Below are positions 23,382 through 35,673 of a stretch of 64,000 bases of DNA, piece after piece. This stretch comes from Erythroxylum novogranatense (Eukaryota; Streptophyta; Magnoliopsida; Malpighiales; Erythroxylaceae), in contig CM057235.1 of assembly GCA_029891385.1 (NCBI GenBank), forward strand, positions 17,040,001 to 17,104,000, written 5' to 3'. The notes below the pieces were generated by a model. It had not been told where the DNA came from. It ran no database searches and saw nothing but the letters and a program-made list of their open reading frames with translations. Positions within the stretch are counted from its first letter, which is position 1. Every line of letters starts with the position of its first letter. A program made the translations under genes and the position numbers.

Positions 23382-26300
23382 TGTAACATCCCATTACTTG
23401 CGGAGAGGTTAGAATAGTAATAGGAGTGATCAATGAGACCTTAGAAATGCATTTTTCATGCTTATGCATAATATGACATACAAATACACGTGAATAGTAA
23501 AAGTTTGGCACATGGAAATAATTGTACATGCATTCATGAATAATTTCGAGTATAATTGAATTGAGTTGTGATCTTTGGAAATTTTGAGAATTTTGAATTT
23601 ATTTATATTGGAAATTTTATTGATTACTGAAATTGTTGTATTTTTTAATTTTGGTGAATTTAGGGATAATTTTGAAAATTATGAATTTTAGGGAAAATAG
23701 GAAAAGGGAATCAAAAAAATATTGGAGATAATTGGATTGTAAAGATGAGAGTTGAAGAAATTAGTTCAAAAGGAACTTGGTTAGATCCTAGACATTAGGA
23801 AAGTGACAAGTGTCACTAACTTAGTTGAGTGGCTTTGGTAAATTGTTATAAATAAGTTATAGTTATCTAAGAGTTAAAAAGGGGCTTTTGGGCTCATTAA
23901 GGGTAGAAATGGAAGAAAGAAATGTAGTCTTGCTTTTTAAGAAGGGGGAAACATGAATTGAGAGAGCGAAAGAGAAATTAAGAAAGAAAAAGGAGAATTT
24001 CGGTGGTTGAGAGAAGAGAAAAGAGTTGAGCTAGGGTTTCAACACTTCTTAGTCTTGAGAGAGATTTTGAAGTGGGTCAAGAAGAGGAAAAAGAAGATGG
24101 AGAGAAGAGCTTTAAATTAAGCCAAAGATCTCTTCATTTGGTGAAGAATCAAGGTAAGATCATTTGAATCTTTTGGATTTTTTTGAGAAGAGTTTTAGGC
24201 CATGGAGTTAGAAACTACATGGGTTTAAGTATTCTAGAACCCATTTTAGTGATTATGCGTTGTGGGATTTTCCAATTTGAAAACCCTATTGAGTTGAGAT
24301 TTGAGAGTTTAATGAAGTCAAATTGGTAGTTGAATGATTATACTCAGGACTTTCCAAGTTTGCACAATGTAAAATTTTGAGTCTTCCTTAGGGGTAAATT
24401 TCGTGTTCTGACTTCAAGAAAAAATATGGTTTAATGTAGGATAAATTAGACAAAGTTGTCTTCTGGAATGTTGTATCTTTAGCTTATCTTTCTATCTTTC
24501 TAATAGTATATAGTATGAAATATTTGGACATCAGAGTCGAAAGTTATGATCTTTATGAGTGGAGATGCTTAGGGGTGTAATCTGCTTCATCTTAGGTTGA
24601 CTTTCTGCTTCGTCTTAAGTTGACCATTTGCTTCGTCTTAGATTGACTTTCTGCTTCATCTTAAGTTGACCATCTGCTTCGTCTTATGTTGACTTTCTGC
24701 TTCATCTTAAGTTGACCATTTGTTTCGTCTTAGGTTGACTTTTTGCTTCGTCTTAAGTTGACCATTTGCTTCTTCTTCACTGTTCATTTTGAATTGTCTG
24801 GTCCAATTTTGACCTTTTATATGGTAGAATTTGTCTTTAAGGTCTCATAAAAGTTGTAGATCTTGAAGTTCTCTTCCAAACCATCCAATAATAACCTTGA
24901 TCCGATACCTATAGCGAAAGTTATGCTAGTTGGCCCGAAATAGGTTCAATATGACTAAGGACAGAACCTTGCTTGATTCTTTCAACCATAACTTTGTCAT
25001 CCTATCTCCAAATGTAGTAATTTTTAGACCAATAGATTCCTAACTTATATTTCTATCTCTCCATAAAAATTGGTAGCATTATGAATTTATTTGGAAAATT
25101 TTGGTTGAAAGAAAGTGTGGAAATCTATTGGAATATTATGAACTGGTGTGATTTCACTGAACATGTTTGGCTATTTCAGTTATAGTTGGATCTATAGGAT
25201 TCTAAATGAGATGATTTTTAATTTGGAGTAAACAAGAGATACAGGTTTACAAATTATATGAAGAAGTTGAATTGTGATTTAGTCTCTAAGATGTTTAATT
25301 TCTAGATGGAAGTAGTGTATAGTATATTGTTTTTGAATATGAATAGCCCGAAAATGTTTGAGGCATATCTTCCAAATTATTGAACCAAATTGAGTGATTT
25401 TAGTGTCAATAGAAACATAACACATAGAGGAACACTTTCTAGAGAGAGTATGACCAAATTACTTTAGCTTCACCTTCTTATTGAACGTGAACAGTAGACC
25501 CAAAAGTGTGGCTTGGGAAAAAATCTAAAGTGGTTGAATGAGAAAGGAATTGAGATTTTAATGGTGTTAATGAGGCATAAACCTAAGTATAAATTATACT
25601 TAGATGAATTTTGATATGAGAATGATTTTGTGATGAAATTAATGGTAAGATATCCAGGATTGTCATGAACATGCATTGTACATATTTCATTTCATTCATG
25701 TGCATTGTTAAACACTTATGATTGTACAGATTGTGATGGATGTGTATGTTGTTTAATTTAGAGGAGCAATTGGAACGTCAACCTCCAAACGTTGACGGCA
25801 CTTCCAAACTTTAGCTTTGAGAGCGTACTGTGAGTAGACCTAGATGGTCTCATTTTATTGTTTGTTTTGTTTTGAATTTTTGTATTGATTGACTACTGAA
25901 TGACTATATGAATGTGATTGAATGTGTTGATTTCCGGACAGGAAGTCCGATGAATGTGACGTATGAATGAAATATTGAAGTGCTCATTGAATGTGAATTG
26001 GATGGAATGAGTGTTTTTTCAACTTAAGTGTTGAATGCCGGATTAAGGTCTGATGACAATGCGAATGAGATGTGATAGTGAATATGATTGTGTGTTATTG
26101 AGCACTTTCAATCGACTGAATATTGTGATGCATTTGATTACATGAATGCATGAAATATAATGGAAGTTGTGACTAGAGTAGCCACTGATCAGAGCTTAAA
26201 GCTCAACGCCAAAGGCTCACTATGTAAAATGAGCCCTTTATCCCCCAAGCAGATAAGGAACAGTTAGTAATGAGCCTGGTATCTAATAGATATGGGACAG

Positions 26301-26962
26301 TTTGGGCACTCGGTCACAACAAAGTAACAAATAGAAAGTGAGTCTCATGTGCACTGCATATGCATAATATGAATGACTAAATTATATTGAATGTGAAATG
26401 CGAAATGATGTGAATGTAAATTATGTGTTATGTGACTGGGTGAGCCATCGATGATGGTCACTCATTGAGTTCACAAAACTCACCCAAAATTTGCAAATAT
26501 TTTTCAAAATTAGAAGAATACACTGTTAGGCAAACGAAAGTATACCTATTGTATGCAAGTGAGAGATAGAGGTCATGATCAGTTCGTGTCTGCATTGTAT
26601 TTCTTTATTTTTTTACTAAATTATATTTTCCACAAATTTTGTATTAAGGAATGTATTCTGAAATTATTATTCAATGTGTATGCGAATGTAATCATGTTGT
26701 ATTGACATTATGATTATGAGTGTTTTGTTTCTAGAATGGGCCCCAGTAATTAATGAATTTATGATGATTTGAAAAATGTTTATGGAATAAAGTGGGCCCT
26801 ATTTGATGATTGATTTTTCCATACTATGTTTGTGGTTTCAAAAAAAAAATAATTTCTACTGAATTTTGACTAATTAAGTACTTTAACATGTCACCCTCGC
26901 AGGGCACGATCTCGGACATCACTCAGGATGTCAGGCACGTGTCTCGTAAGAGTGAGATGCTA
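23382..26962 (+). mobile_element. ~3.6-kb non-coding LTR-like element inserted at the start of copia gag
   Basis: Interrupts the copia between leader and gag. It begins TGTAACATCCCATTACT, and its far end complemented reads TATAGCATCTCACTCTT, so the termini are loosely inverted repeats like LTR ends. The flanks share TATT only, so the duplication is ambiguous. It has no coding frame. It contains a minisatellite (24582-24775), a segment around 24800-24950 shared with 38090-38240, and a segment 25750-26500 shared in inverse orientation with 40340-41100. Best read as a solo LTR or terminal repeat of a long-LTR family. Confidence 0.6.
24582..24775 (+). repeat. ~21-bp minisatellite, GCTTCGTCTTAAGTTGAC type
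   Basis: About nine units of TGCTTCGTCTTAAGTTGACN. Two variants alternate (AGGTTGACTTTC and AAGTTGACCATT), giving a 42-bp higher-order repeat. CGTCT is the most stable core. Confidence 0.9.
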
Positions 26963-27053
26963 TATTATGTCCACTTATTTGTATTGAAATCGGTTAGGGT
27001 TTGGTGACGATGATTTTGTTGATCGAAAAAGTGACTAAAAAATAACAATGTTT

Positions 27054-27475
27054 TTTTTGGTAAGTCAGAAAAAATTATAAATGAAAACAAAGGCATGTAC
27101 AAAAGAGTTCACGCATAAGTGTCACGGAGGATACAACTAGTTAATACTTAGCAACTAGCCACAGTACAATCCAAGATAAAAACTCGTAGGAATTTTTGGA
27201 GCTAAGGATGGAGCATCCTACATCCACTCAACGACAGAACACATAAACTCAACCAGAATCATACCAAAGAGCAATAATCTGAATGGGAAACCTAATCTAA
27301 CTAATACTCAATCCTAGTAGAGGCAAACCAATAAGATACTGAAGTCAAATCTGCACTTGAGCATCCCATATGGCCGTCCATTGGCTGAGGCGACTGGAGC
27401 GACAGTTGATTGTTTGTCCACGAAGAAGGCTGCCACGAGGAAGTGACATTGCTGAACCTCTGAGCTAGGCATGGC
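27054..27475 (-). mobile_element. 5'-truncated LINE tail with 16-bp target-site duplication
   Basis: AAAAATAACAATGTTT flanks the insert at 27038-27053 and 27476-27491. The - strand insert ends in CTGACTTACC plus an A-tail (T-run 27051-27058). The end resembles the LINE terminus at 56045-56063 (GATTTACC plus A-run). Only 3'-UTR-like sequence is present, with no enzyme domain. A clear target-primed reverse transcription product. Confidence 0.85.
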
Positions 27476-28598
27476 AAAAATAACAATGTTTAAATCAACA
27501 CAAATTTAGGATGACATAGATACTCAAAGTCATTGAATAGGATCATTACTGAAAATCCGATTACACATATTATGAAGCACCTTTGAGTTGAGTACATAAT
27601 ATATGCAATTAGACCTCCACATAAAAGCGATCAAAGTACAAACTATCAACCCTTATGACACTACCACCTTTGGGCGAATAGATCACTTAAGCAACAACTT
27701 TCCTCCATATAATACCTTTATGCACATCTTATAATGTTATGTAAGACCAACACCTTTGGGCAGAATAACCAAACATAAAATCAAAGACATCCCCTAACAT
27801 GCAAGTAGAACAATTCAAAATACTGACTTGAAAGGCCACTTTGGTGATTATATCCTCATCAACACTCAAGAAGTTAACAAATAAAAGGGATACATCTTTA
27901 TGTTATCCTCACATTTTTTATGGGCATATGGTATGTGTCAATGTAACATCAATAAATGCAAAAATCCTAATACACAATCTCATTGTCACATACGCCTGCC
28001 GAAGGCATTTTCTGAAAACTTCATTTGAGATTTTTGTAAAGGAAAAACTCATTAGAGCAATTATCGTGCTTCACCAAACACTGAATCGACCACCTGAGAT
28101 ACAAAAACCTTATGTATCTCCCTTATGGTAAGTTTGTTGCAGGAAAATTCACTCAAAAATGGCTTCAAAATGTCTTAATTCCTTTTCCGAGCGACTATCA
28201 TACAATCTCGAACATTGAGTATGAGACCCGAGATATAAAAACTTGAAGTATCTCCCCATGTGATGTCTGAAGCATGAACATTCACTCAAAATCGGATTTA
28301 AAATACCTTAATTCTTTTTTTATAGTAAAACTTTAATTTATTACTAATGTAATAAATCGAGAAAATGGAAAAACTCAGTTTATGAATTTCATGGACTCGG
28401 AAACTGACTCAAAACAACCAGGGGCACCCATATAGGAAATATGAAAGTTTGTGTTTTTTAAATACTGTAGAAAAATCCATATGACTGACGTCAACACTGC
28501 ATCAACACACTGTAGCGTTGACGTCATCCGCTAACACTAGCATGATGTCAGTTGCGAGTGACACATACGCCGCCCATTGATGCACCTCATCAGTGAAT

Positions 28599-28749
28599 GG
28601 CGCGTGCTTAGCAAGCGCCAGACGCATGCTTAAGTGATGGGGCGTGCATTACACGAGTCGACACGTGATGTGGCACGATCCACCCACGTGTCAACCCGTG
28701 GTTGGTGAGTGTGATGCACGTGCTAGACGTACCACCCCTCGGGGCGGTA
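28599..28749. repeat. GC-rich hairpin block in the second copia leader
   Basis: GGCGCGTGCTTAGCAAGCGC (28599-28618) can fold on itself, as can TACCACCCCTCGGGGCGGTA (28730-28749, one mismatch per arm). Several CACGTG-like words lie between them. Like the block at 2447-2591, it lies between primer-binding site and gag. Confidence 0.65.
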
Positions 28750-28973
28750 TTATGCGCCATCGAGTTTGCTAGAAAATGGCAATTTCTGGAGAGTTTCGAG
28801 TCGTTTTTTACATTCTCGAGCTTTTTACCTCGTTTCTCAAGGCTATATACATGTATAATACTTTCATGCAATGAAAAGTAAGAAAAATCGAGAAACAGAA
28901 GTTAAATTTACGAAAGCCTTATGAAAAGAAAATAAAAAAATATTCGTTTTTAACCACCGAATCACGTCACCGC

Positions 28974-28985
28974 TATGATATTATG
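28974..28985 (-). promoter_or_regulatory. degenerate primer-binding site
   Basis: The - strand AATATCATAGC next to the 5' LTR resembles TGGTATCAGAGC with substitutions. Confidence 0.6.
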
Positions 28986-28987
28986 TG

Positions 28988-29500
28988 TAATACGTAATGG
29001 TACCTTAGTTACATATCCCAGATCGAATGTGAAAGGGCAAGATACGAAGAAATGCGAAAATAATTGATTTCGGTTTCCGTAACTTCAAACAAGTTTTCTG
29101 AAGTTGACACGAGGGTAAATCCACCGCCGTCTTTACGAGAACTACTCTCCGGGATGCGGGTAAGGTCTTTATATAATTTTCTCAAAATGTAAGCTATCAT
29201 AACTGATCAGAGAATCCTTATGTTTACGATTAATTATATGAGCAATTGTGAGAGACCTTAACCTTTATATATAGCTTCTATATCGGATTTTCCTATTACA
29301 AGGTCAATATGGATTCGATCTATACTAATCAGGATCTATTTTTTATCTGAACTTTAACCCATTAATTTAGATTATTTATTGAGTCACTTTATTATTTTTA
29401 TCTAGATCAAATTATATAAGTTAACTGATAAGTTATTGAGAAATAAAAAATACAATGAATAGTTATCTGATTTTATAAGTAAGGACAAAGTTTTGTAATA
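28988..29500 (-). repeat. 5' LTR of the second copia element
   Basis: Begins TGTAATACG like the partner at 19336 and aligns to it throughout. The outer end (GTTTTGTAATA) has lost the CCAACA seen in the partner. Confidence 0.85.
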
Positions 29501-29505
29501 TTTGA

Positions 29506-31094
29506 CGTACTGTAAGTGTAATAATAGTAGCTATACTCTTCAAATGCCCTAGGTTTCGGAGGTGGGTGATGATATCACTTTTATTTCTAATGCACACTCC
29601 AACACTTATCTAATCAAGTTATTTATTCACTGTTCTTCCGGTTAAAGTACCGTAGTTCTGGCCTGAATATGGGATTTAACCATTATTGAAGTTAAAAAAG
29701 GCAGATAAAGTGTCACAATCTGATTAGACCAACTAGAGCCAAAATCCAATAAATGCCAAACGCCCTACCACCACAAACAAAACACTTCCCTGCCATCGCT
29801 ACTCCAATTGAGTTTTTCCTCGACTTTAACAGCTTCCTGTAGATAGTAATTGTTTTGTTTTGTTTCTGAAATTACCGGGTGCTGCTAAAACTGTTTCCCA
29901 TATTATTAATTACTTTCAGACGCTGCCCACCGCTTTCAAGTGCGAGTAGTTGGCGTGTATTATCCTTATTAGTAAGTACCAACTAGACCGTATCATCGTT
30001 GCACTTAAAAGGTGTTGTGAGACCGTTGAAATTGTCAGGAGAAGGAAAGCGGAAGGAAAAAGTGGGTGGGATTCGTTTAGGCTTTGATGTCGTTAGGTGG
30101 CCGAAGACCACATGGAGCAAAGCAAACGGCACAAATCGTAGGTAGCGATTGTGCTTTTACCAAAGAGAAGCAGATTGTGACCTTTGACCCACACGTAGCT
30201 TAAAGCCATTTTATCATAGTCATGAATCATGATGAATAATTGAGTTGCATTTCAAAAGATAAGCATGTGAACCCACTAAGTAGTTAAATTTCAATAAACT
30301 AATGACTGATGAGTAAACAAGTTTCATTTGCATGCACTTGTCTTATTTCTAATGCCTTGTTGTCGCTTGATTCTAAATTTCAAATTTACCGTCATTGTTC
30401 AAACTTCGAATCCACCAAGAGTTTATAAAAATTGCTCTCGAGATTCCGACCTGACCATTTTTAATAATATAGGATTAGACTAATCAAACCAGCTTAAATG
30501 TGGGAAGACTATACTTAATGATCAGGTTAAATTCATTGAGGCATTAAAGGACATGTACAGTCCGGCAAAGTCATATAATAAATTCTATTTATATTTTTCC
30601 ACAGCCAGTGTGTGGAAAAAAAAAGAAAAGGAGAAAGCGATCTTGAACAGTAGGAAGGAACATATGATTCACACGTTATCTTTGAACTGTTTCAAGGGAA
30701 AATGCAACTTTCAAATGTTCGGTTTGATGACCATTGGCGAATAAAGAATAACCAAAACTGTCTTTTTTGTTCAGATGGATACATGGATGCACCATGCACT
30801 GAGCGTAAGATGCACTCTTGTATTTTATGAGACGTGTCCTCTGCTGTCTTATTCATTGCTTTGTACTAGTTGACAGTGACAATTTTCAAATGCAACTATG
30901 ATGAATGAAACCCTCAAATGGCCCATGTAATCATGATGCTACCATGATTCGATAAACAAAAAATAGTTAATGAATGGGATATGACCTTCATTAACACCAC
31001 TCCCTTCCCGCATTAATTTGAACTCCGGCCCCCCCTATCATTATCGGCTGGATCACCCCTTCCGACGAATCAGGTTCCGCATGCAGTGTCCACA
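29506..31094. other. spacer, no recognised gene
   Basis: More balanced base composition than the surrounding DNA, but only short frames without family resemblance. Confidence 0.5.
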
Positions 31095-31300
31095 CAGGTA
31101 GTCCAGTTGATTATTGGAAAGAAAAATTGAGTTTGAGGTCGAGGGTTCGAATCTCGGCGATGTAGCATGTGGGAGCCATCCAACGCGCGACCAGACGATA
31201 ATATCGAGCCACCTTTCCGGTAGTTCTACGGATCAAACCGTGATTAACCTCCCTCACACAATATCGGGCAAGAGTGTGGGGCACTTAAAGTGGGCGTTCC
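31095..31300 (+). mobile_element. tRNA-related SINE candidate
   Basis: TAGTCCAGTTGA at 31099-31110 resembles a pol III A box, and GGGTTCGAATC at 31143-31153 is a near-perfect B box 44 bp further on. The sequence after it cannot fold into a tRNA acceptor stem. A tRNA-like head joined to unrelated sequence is the structure of a SINE. The 3' end and target-site duplication are not clear. Confidence 0.5.
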
Positions 31301-33044
31301 ACCTTTTGAGTTTGAGGTTCCGCATGTCACTGTTTCTTAGTTCTCACCCCTTAGGCCTTAGTTTCTGTGGCTGTTGTTTCTACATAATCTTAAGGCTTTA
31401 AATGTATGAATTATTATGGTAACATAAATTGTGTTGACTTTGTTGTTTCTGTGGGGTTCACGGTTCAGTACTCATCAACAATCAGAGAAAAGAAAAGAAG
31501 GCCATCATTTCTTGCGTTCTAATTCTATTTCCTGTAATTTTATTCAAAACATCATTCTTCTAATCGCAATATGCTGGTTGGTTTTTTGTTTAGTTATCAT
31601 ATCAATATCATTGAAGATGTACCAATAAGGTAGATAAGTTGCAATTAGCGATATTCCTGGGTAATGGATTTGACTACTGTATCTGTATCTGTATCCATTC
31701 CCTAGATTCACCGAATACAAATTTTGTCCTTACTAGAAGATTATGCATCTTGAAATTTGGCACCCTTCAGATATCCAGAAACAACGGCGTTGTTCAGGGT
31801 GTGTCGTGACACTGCAAGGTTCATTTACTTATTATAAAAAGGAAACAGAGGGCAAACCTGCAGAAGAAATTTTCAACAATATCTATTTCAGATATTTATA
31901 AAACCAAGGCACATATGCAGGTCCTCATGCAGAGTCTACCAAAGGAAAAGTACCGTTATCTAATGATTGCAAGTTAATTGGATTCGCCAGCTTCAAATGT
32001 TTGAAGTTTGAAGTTTGAAGTTTGAAGTTCGAAGTTTCAAATTCAAAAGTTAACGTTGATTATTATGTGACTGCCCTAATTCTACTGCTTCAAGGTTTGG
32101 CTCAATCTGCTGACGTCTAGTTTCTAGGGGACCTCCATAATACAAAAGCCAACAACTTTTTATACTATCTATCTTATAATGATATCCAAGAAGAGCATCT
32201 CAATTTCGATTATAATCTTAATGTATTGAGATAAGATTCCGAACGTATAAAGGAAAAAAAAAGTGTTAATGCATGTAAGTGGAGCACAATATCAACCTTG
32301 ATTCGTACTCATTTTCTACAAGTAGAAATTAAAATTGAAATACCTTTTCTTTTACCATTCTATTTATTAATATTAGTTATTAAACTTTCAGTACTGATTA
32401 TTTTTCCTTTTTTTATGGATTGTGAATAAGATATTCTTTTTCAGTGGAGAGAATAGAGGACTCACTAAATGAAGGCCTTCGATTGTTATGTCAACTTTAT
32501 GATTTGATGCCTATGTTTTATCAAATCAATATTAAATTAAATCCACCGCTTCTCAATTCTCAAAGTATCGCTGCTTTTGTTCACAAGGTTCTTCTGATGT
32601 GTTGGCAAAACTTTCAGGTCGTCATCGATGCCATGGAGACAGTGACATCTTGATGAAATAATTGAGCAAATTGAGTAGATGACATTTTTCTAAAACTTTC
32701 ATTAGAGTTTGATGTCGTGGGCTTAATATTTGCAATCTGGGCATATAATAACGACAACTTTAATGTTCAACATGAAGTTGGAAATTGATCATATTATATG
32801 ACGGAATGACAGACAATCTGACTGTTGATCTTACTGGAAAATGAGTTGGGGCATTTTCAATTGCAGCTTTCAATTAAGTTAGTTTCGTGGGACTGAGTGA
32901 ATGCTATGATGTTCCTTATTTACAGCTTTAGTTTCTTTCAATTCTTTAAGTTTGTGATTGTTCGGAGGAATGTAGTTATTTCTGCGTGTTAGCGAAATAG
33001 CAATAAAATAAAATTGAAACGGCTTATTTAAAAATGTAAGGTAT
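31301..33044. other. spacer, no recognised gene
   Basis: Holds a heptamer array (see 31998) and a 69-codon open stretch at 32444-32653 following a CAG, which could be an exon relic but matches no family I know. Nothing else can be supported. Confidence 0.4.
31998..32033. repeat. TTTGAAG heptamer array
   Basis: Five or so tandem copies of GTTTGAA with one variant (GTTCGAA). Simple tandem repeat in spacer. Confidence 0.85.
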
Positions 33045-33547
33045 TGTGAAAAATTACTGCTCTAAGTCAGAAATTCTCCCTCTGCAGTACAACAAGACAA
33101 CGGGATCTAACATAAGGTTAACGCCTTCTCTAATAACTTTAGTGCACTCCAAAGGGTGGAGTAGGAACTGTTTCCGTGATTGAAGAAAAGACAAAATAAC
33201 ACAGGAAAAATGCAACAGACAAATCTACTTTGTATGGAGCAATATGTGAGAAGCAAGAAACAGAAGAAAATATGGAGCAATACGTGAGAAGCAAGAATAA
33301 TAGAAGAACAAACGAGTGTCTCGTATATATTAAAGGAAAGGAGAGCTTCATACATTGATTGGTAATAAAAGACATTAAAATACATTAACATATTATGGTG
33401 AATGTTGCATAATAATGGAGGTAATAATGTCATGAACGTTACCGATAGTAAACAGTGAAACATTAGGAATGTTAATAATAATAAAAGGAATGAACTTTAT
33501 GGTAACTGATAAGCAAATGTTCCAAGTTTTGGAAGAATCACCAACAA
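33045..33547 (-). repeat. 3' LTR of a third copia element
   Basis: On the - strand it starts TGTTGGTGATTCTTCC directly after a purine tract (CAAGTGGGAGAT, 33548-33560) and ends TTTTTCACA at 33045. The size (~503 bp) and TG...CA ends suit an LTR. The inner edge is well placed; the outer edge rests on the CA alone. Confidence 0.65.
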
Positions 33548-33552
33548 TCTCC

Positions 33553-35673
33553 CACTTGGGCCAAAACTTGAGATACAAATTGTAACAGTTTAGGAAAAAA
33601 AAATAGGCGAACAATCAAGTGAACTAAGTCTTGATCCTAGTGTCCAAGAAATTTTGGAGACAACCTGCTAAAGAAACAAACAATCTCAAAATGCCCTAGT
33701 CGTCTCATGACTGCTCTAGAGAGACAACCCAAATACGCTCATAGGAGGGTGACTAGTCCCCCACAATCACATAGGTGAGTCCATCAAGTATGTATTGCTC
33801 ACTCCACCCAAACTTGGGCTATGAAACTCATTAAGGATTAAACAATCCAACCTCAACAAACACAGTAAAGTTATGCTAAAGGATGCTATTCAATAACTGA
33901 ATATCTTAGTATTATTCCACAAACGATGTACAAGTAAGTAGTTACCACATAACTTCCTTTAACCCATTGAACTTAATTTTCCAAGACGGGTGTCCATCAT
34001 GAGGTTACTGCACAATTGGGCTCAACCTCATTTGTTTAGCATACTCTAAAACTAGTTTCCTCCTTAAAGCATTTGTAAGCGGATGTGCTAAGTTTCTCTC
34101 TGACTTAACATAGTCTTGAGAAACTAAACCATGTCTAATTAAAGTACAAATAATTTTATGTCTCAATATGATATATCTACTTTTGCCATTATATGCCTTG
34201 TTCTTGGTAACATGAATAGTAGCTTACGAATCACATTGAAAGAACACAGAAGGAATTGGTTTTTCCCAAATTGGGATATCTGCTAAGAGATTCCTTAGCC
34301 ACTTAGCTTCTCGTCTTGCCAATTCTAAAGCTATAAACTCAGCCTCCATTATTGATCTCGCAATACATATTTGTTTGGATGATTTCTAAGATACTGCAAC
34401 TCCTGCCAAGGTAAAAACATAACTACTGGTAGAGTGTATATAATCTCTCTTTGTAACCCAGTAGCATCAGAATTCCCCTCTAATAAAGGAGGATGACCAC
34501 CAAAAGATAATCCATAATGCATAGTACCTTTCAAATACCTCAACAAATGAATCAATGCATTCCAATGCTCTTGACTAAGATTATGAGTATACCTACTAAG
34601 TTTACTCACACAGTATGCAATATCTGGACGAGAATAATTCATCAAGAACATCACATTACCAAGAATTTTAGCATACTCAACTTGGTTAACATTGTCACCA
34701 AGATTTTTGTTTAAAGCAACACTAGTGTCATAGGGAGTCTTGACTGGATCAACATCATAGTAACTAAACTTCTTCAAAAGTTTCTCAATATAATGAGTTT
34801 GATTCAACGTAAAAGTAGAGTCAGTGCTATCAAGCTTTGATTCCCAAAATAAAGTCCACATGTCCAAGATCTTCATATTAAAGGAAGACTTTAGCAAACT
34901 CTTGGTAGTATTAATGACAGATAAACTAGTACAAAAAATAAGCATGTTATCCATATAAAGTGTTATGATCATAAAACCATTTATATCAGATTTCACATAA
35001 ATGTAAGAATTAACATCACAAGAGGTAAAATCATGTTTGAAAATCTCACTTTCAGATTTCTCATGCCATTGTTTGGGAGCTTGTTTAAGTCCATACAAAG
35101 ACTTAACCAACTTACAACTTAATCAATTTACACACATTTTGCTCTTAACCAAGCACTCTAAACCCCTCGGACTAGACCATATAAATTTTCTCATCTAGAT
35201 CATCATTCAAGAAAGCTATCTTAACCTCCATTTATGCACATGAAGCTTAAATACCGAGGCAATAGCAAACAAAATCCTTATAGATGCAATTTTAATAACA
35301 AGAGAGTAAGTATAAAAAAATCCAATCCTTCCTTTTGTTTAAAGCCTTTAATCACAAGTCTTACCTTGAATATCTCAATAGTTCCTTTAGGTCTCAATTT
35401 CTTTTTAAAAATCCACTTACACTCTAAAGCCTTATACCCTTGAGGTGGATCAACTAAAACCCAAGTTTATTAGACATGATTGACTCTAATTCACTATCTA
35501 TGGCTTCCTTCCAAAATGTAGCATCCATAGATCTTATTGCTTCCTTATAAGTTTTAGGATCTTCCTCAATAATACAAGTCACCGTAAAAACATCAACTAA
35601 ATCCTCAAGTTTTGTCACCATAAAGGAAGTAATAAAGTCAGAACAAAAATTAGTGGGTACACTAGCTCTTTTG
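33553..35673 (-). pseudogene. third copia element: RNase H, reverse transcriptase, integrase end
   Basis: 34349-35110 encodes 253 residues beginning MVKSLYGLKQAPKQWHEK, the central copia reverse transcriptase, followed by the linker to RNase H (YSRPDIAYCVSKLSRYTHN, then LIHLLRYLKGTMHYGLSF). The catalytic box reads LYMDN where YVDD is normal, so the second metal-binding Asp is Asn. 35440-35673 carries the segment upstream of the polymerase (EEDPKTYKEAI type). The reading stops exactly at the solo LTR and resumes at 38303. RNase H remnants continue down to about 33900. Confidence 0.85.

Larger units (their letters stand above)
19336..29500 (-). mobile_element. Ty1/copia retrotransposon with both LTRs, interrupted by nested insertions
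   Basis: On the - strand: 5' LTR 29500-28988, primer-binding-like site 28985-28974, leader, gag (around 23370-22770), protease/integrase/reverse transcriptase remnants (22770-19870), polypurine tract, and 3' LTR 19851-19336. The bases flanking the pair are TTTGG (19331-19335) and TTTGA (29501-29505), a 4-of-5 match for a target-site duplication, which supports one insertion event. The LTRs differ at many positions, so it is old. Later insertions at 23382-26962 and 27054-27475 inflate it. Confidence 0.85.

Noticed and set aside
24582..24775. CRISPR-like spaced repeats
   Set aside because: No unique spacers, plant nuclear context and repeat variants that alternate; it is a minisatellite.
31095..31200. 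Possible tRNA gene
   Set aside because: A and B boxes are present but no cloverleaf or acceptor stem can be drawn; SINE is the better reading.
32444..32653. 69-codon frame as a gene
   Set aside because: No family resemblance, no ATG at its beginning and no partner exons; kept only as a remark in the spacer entry.
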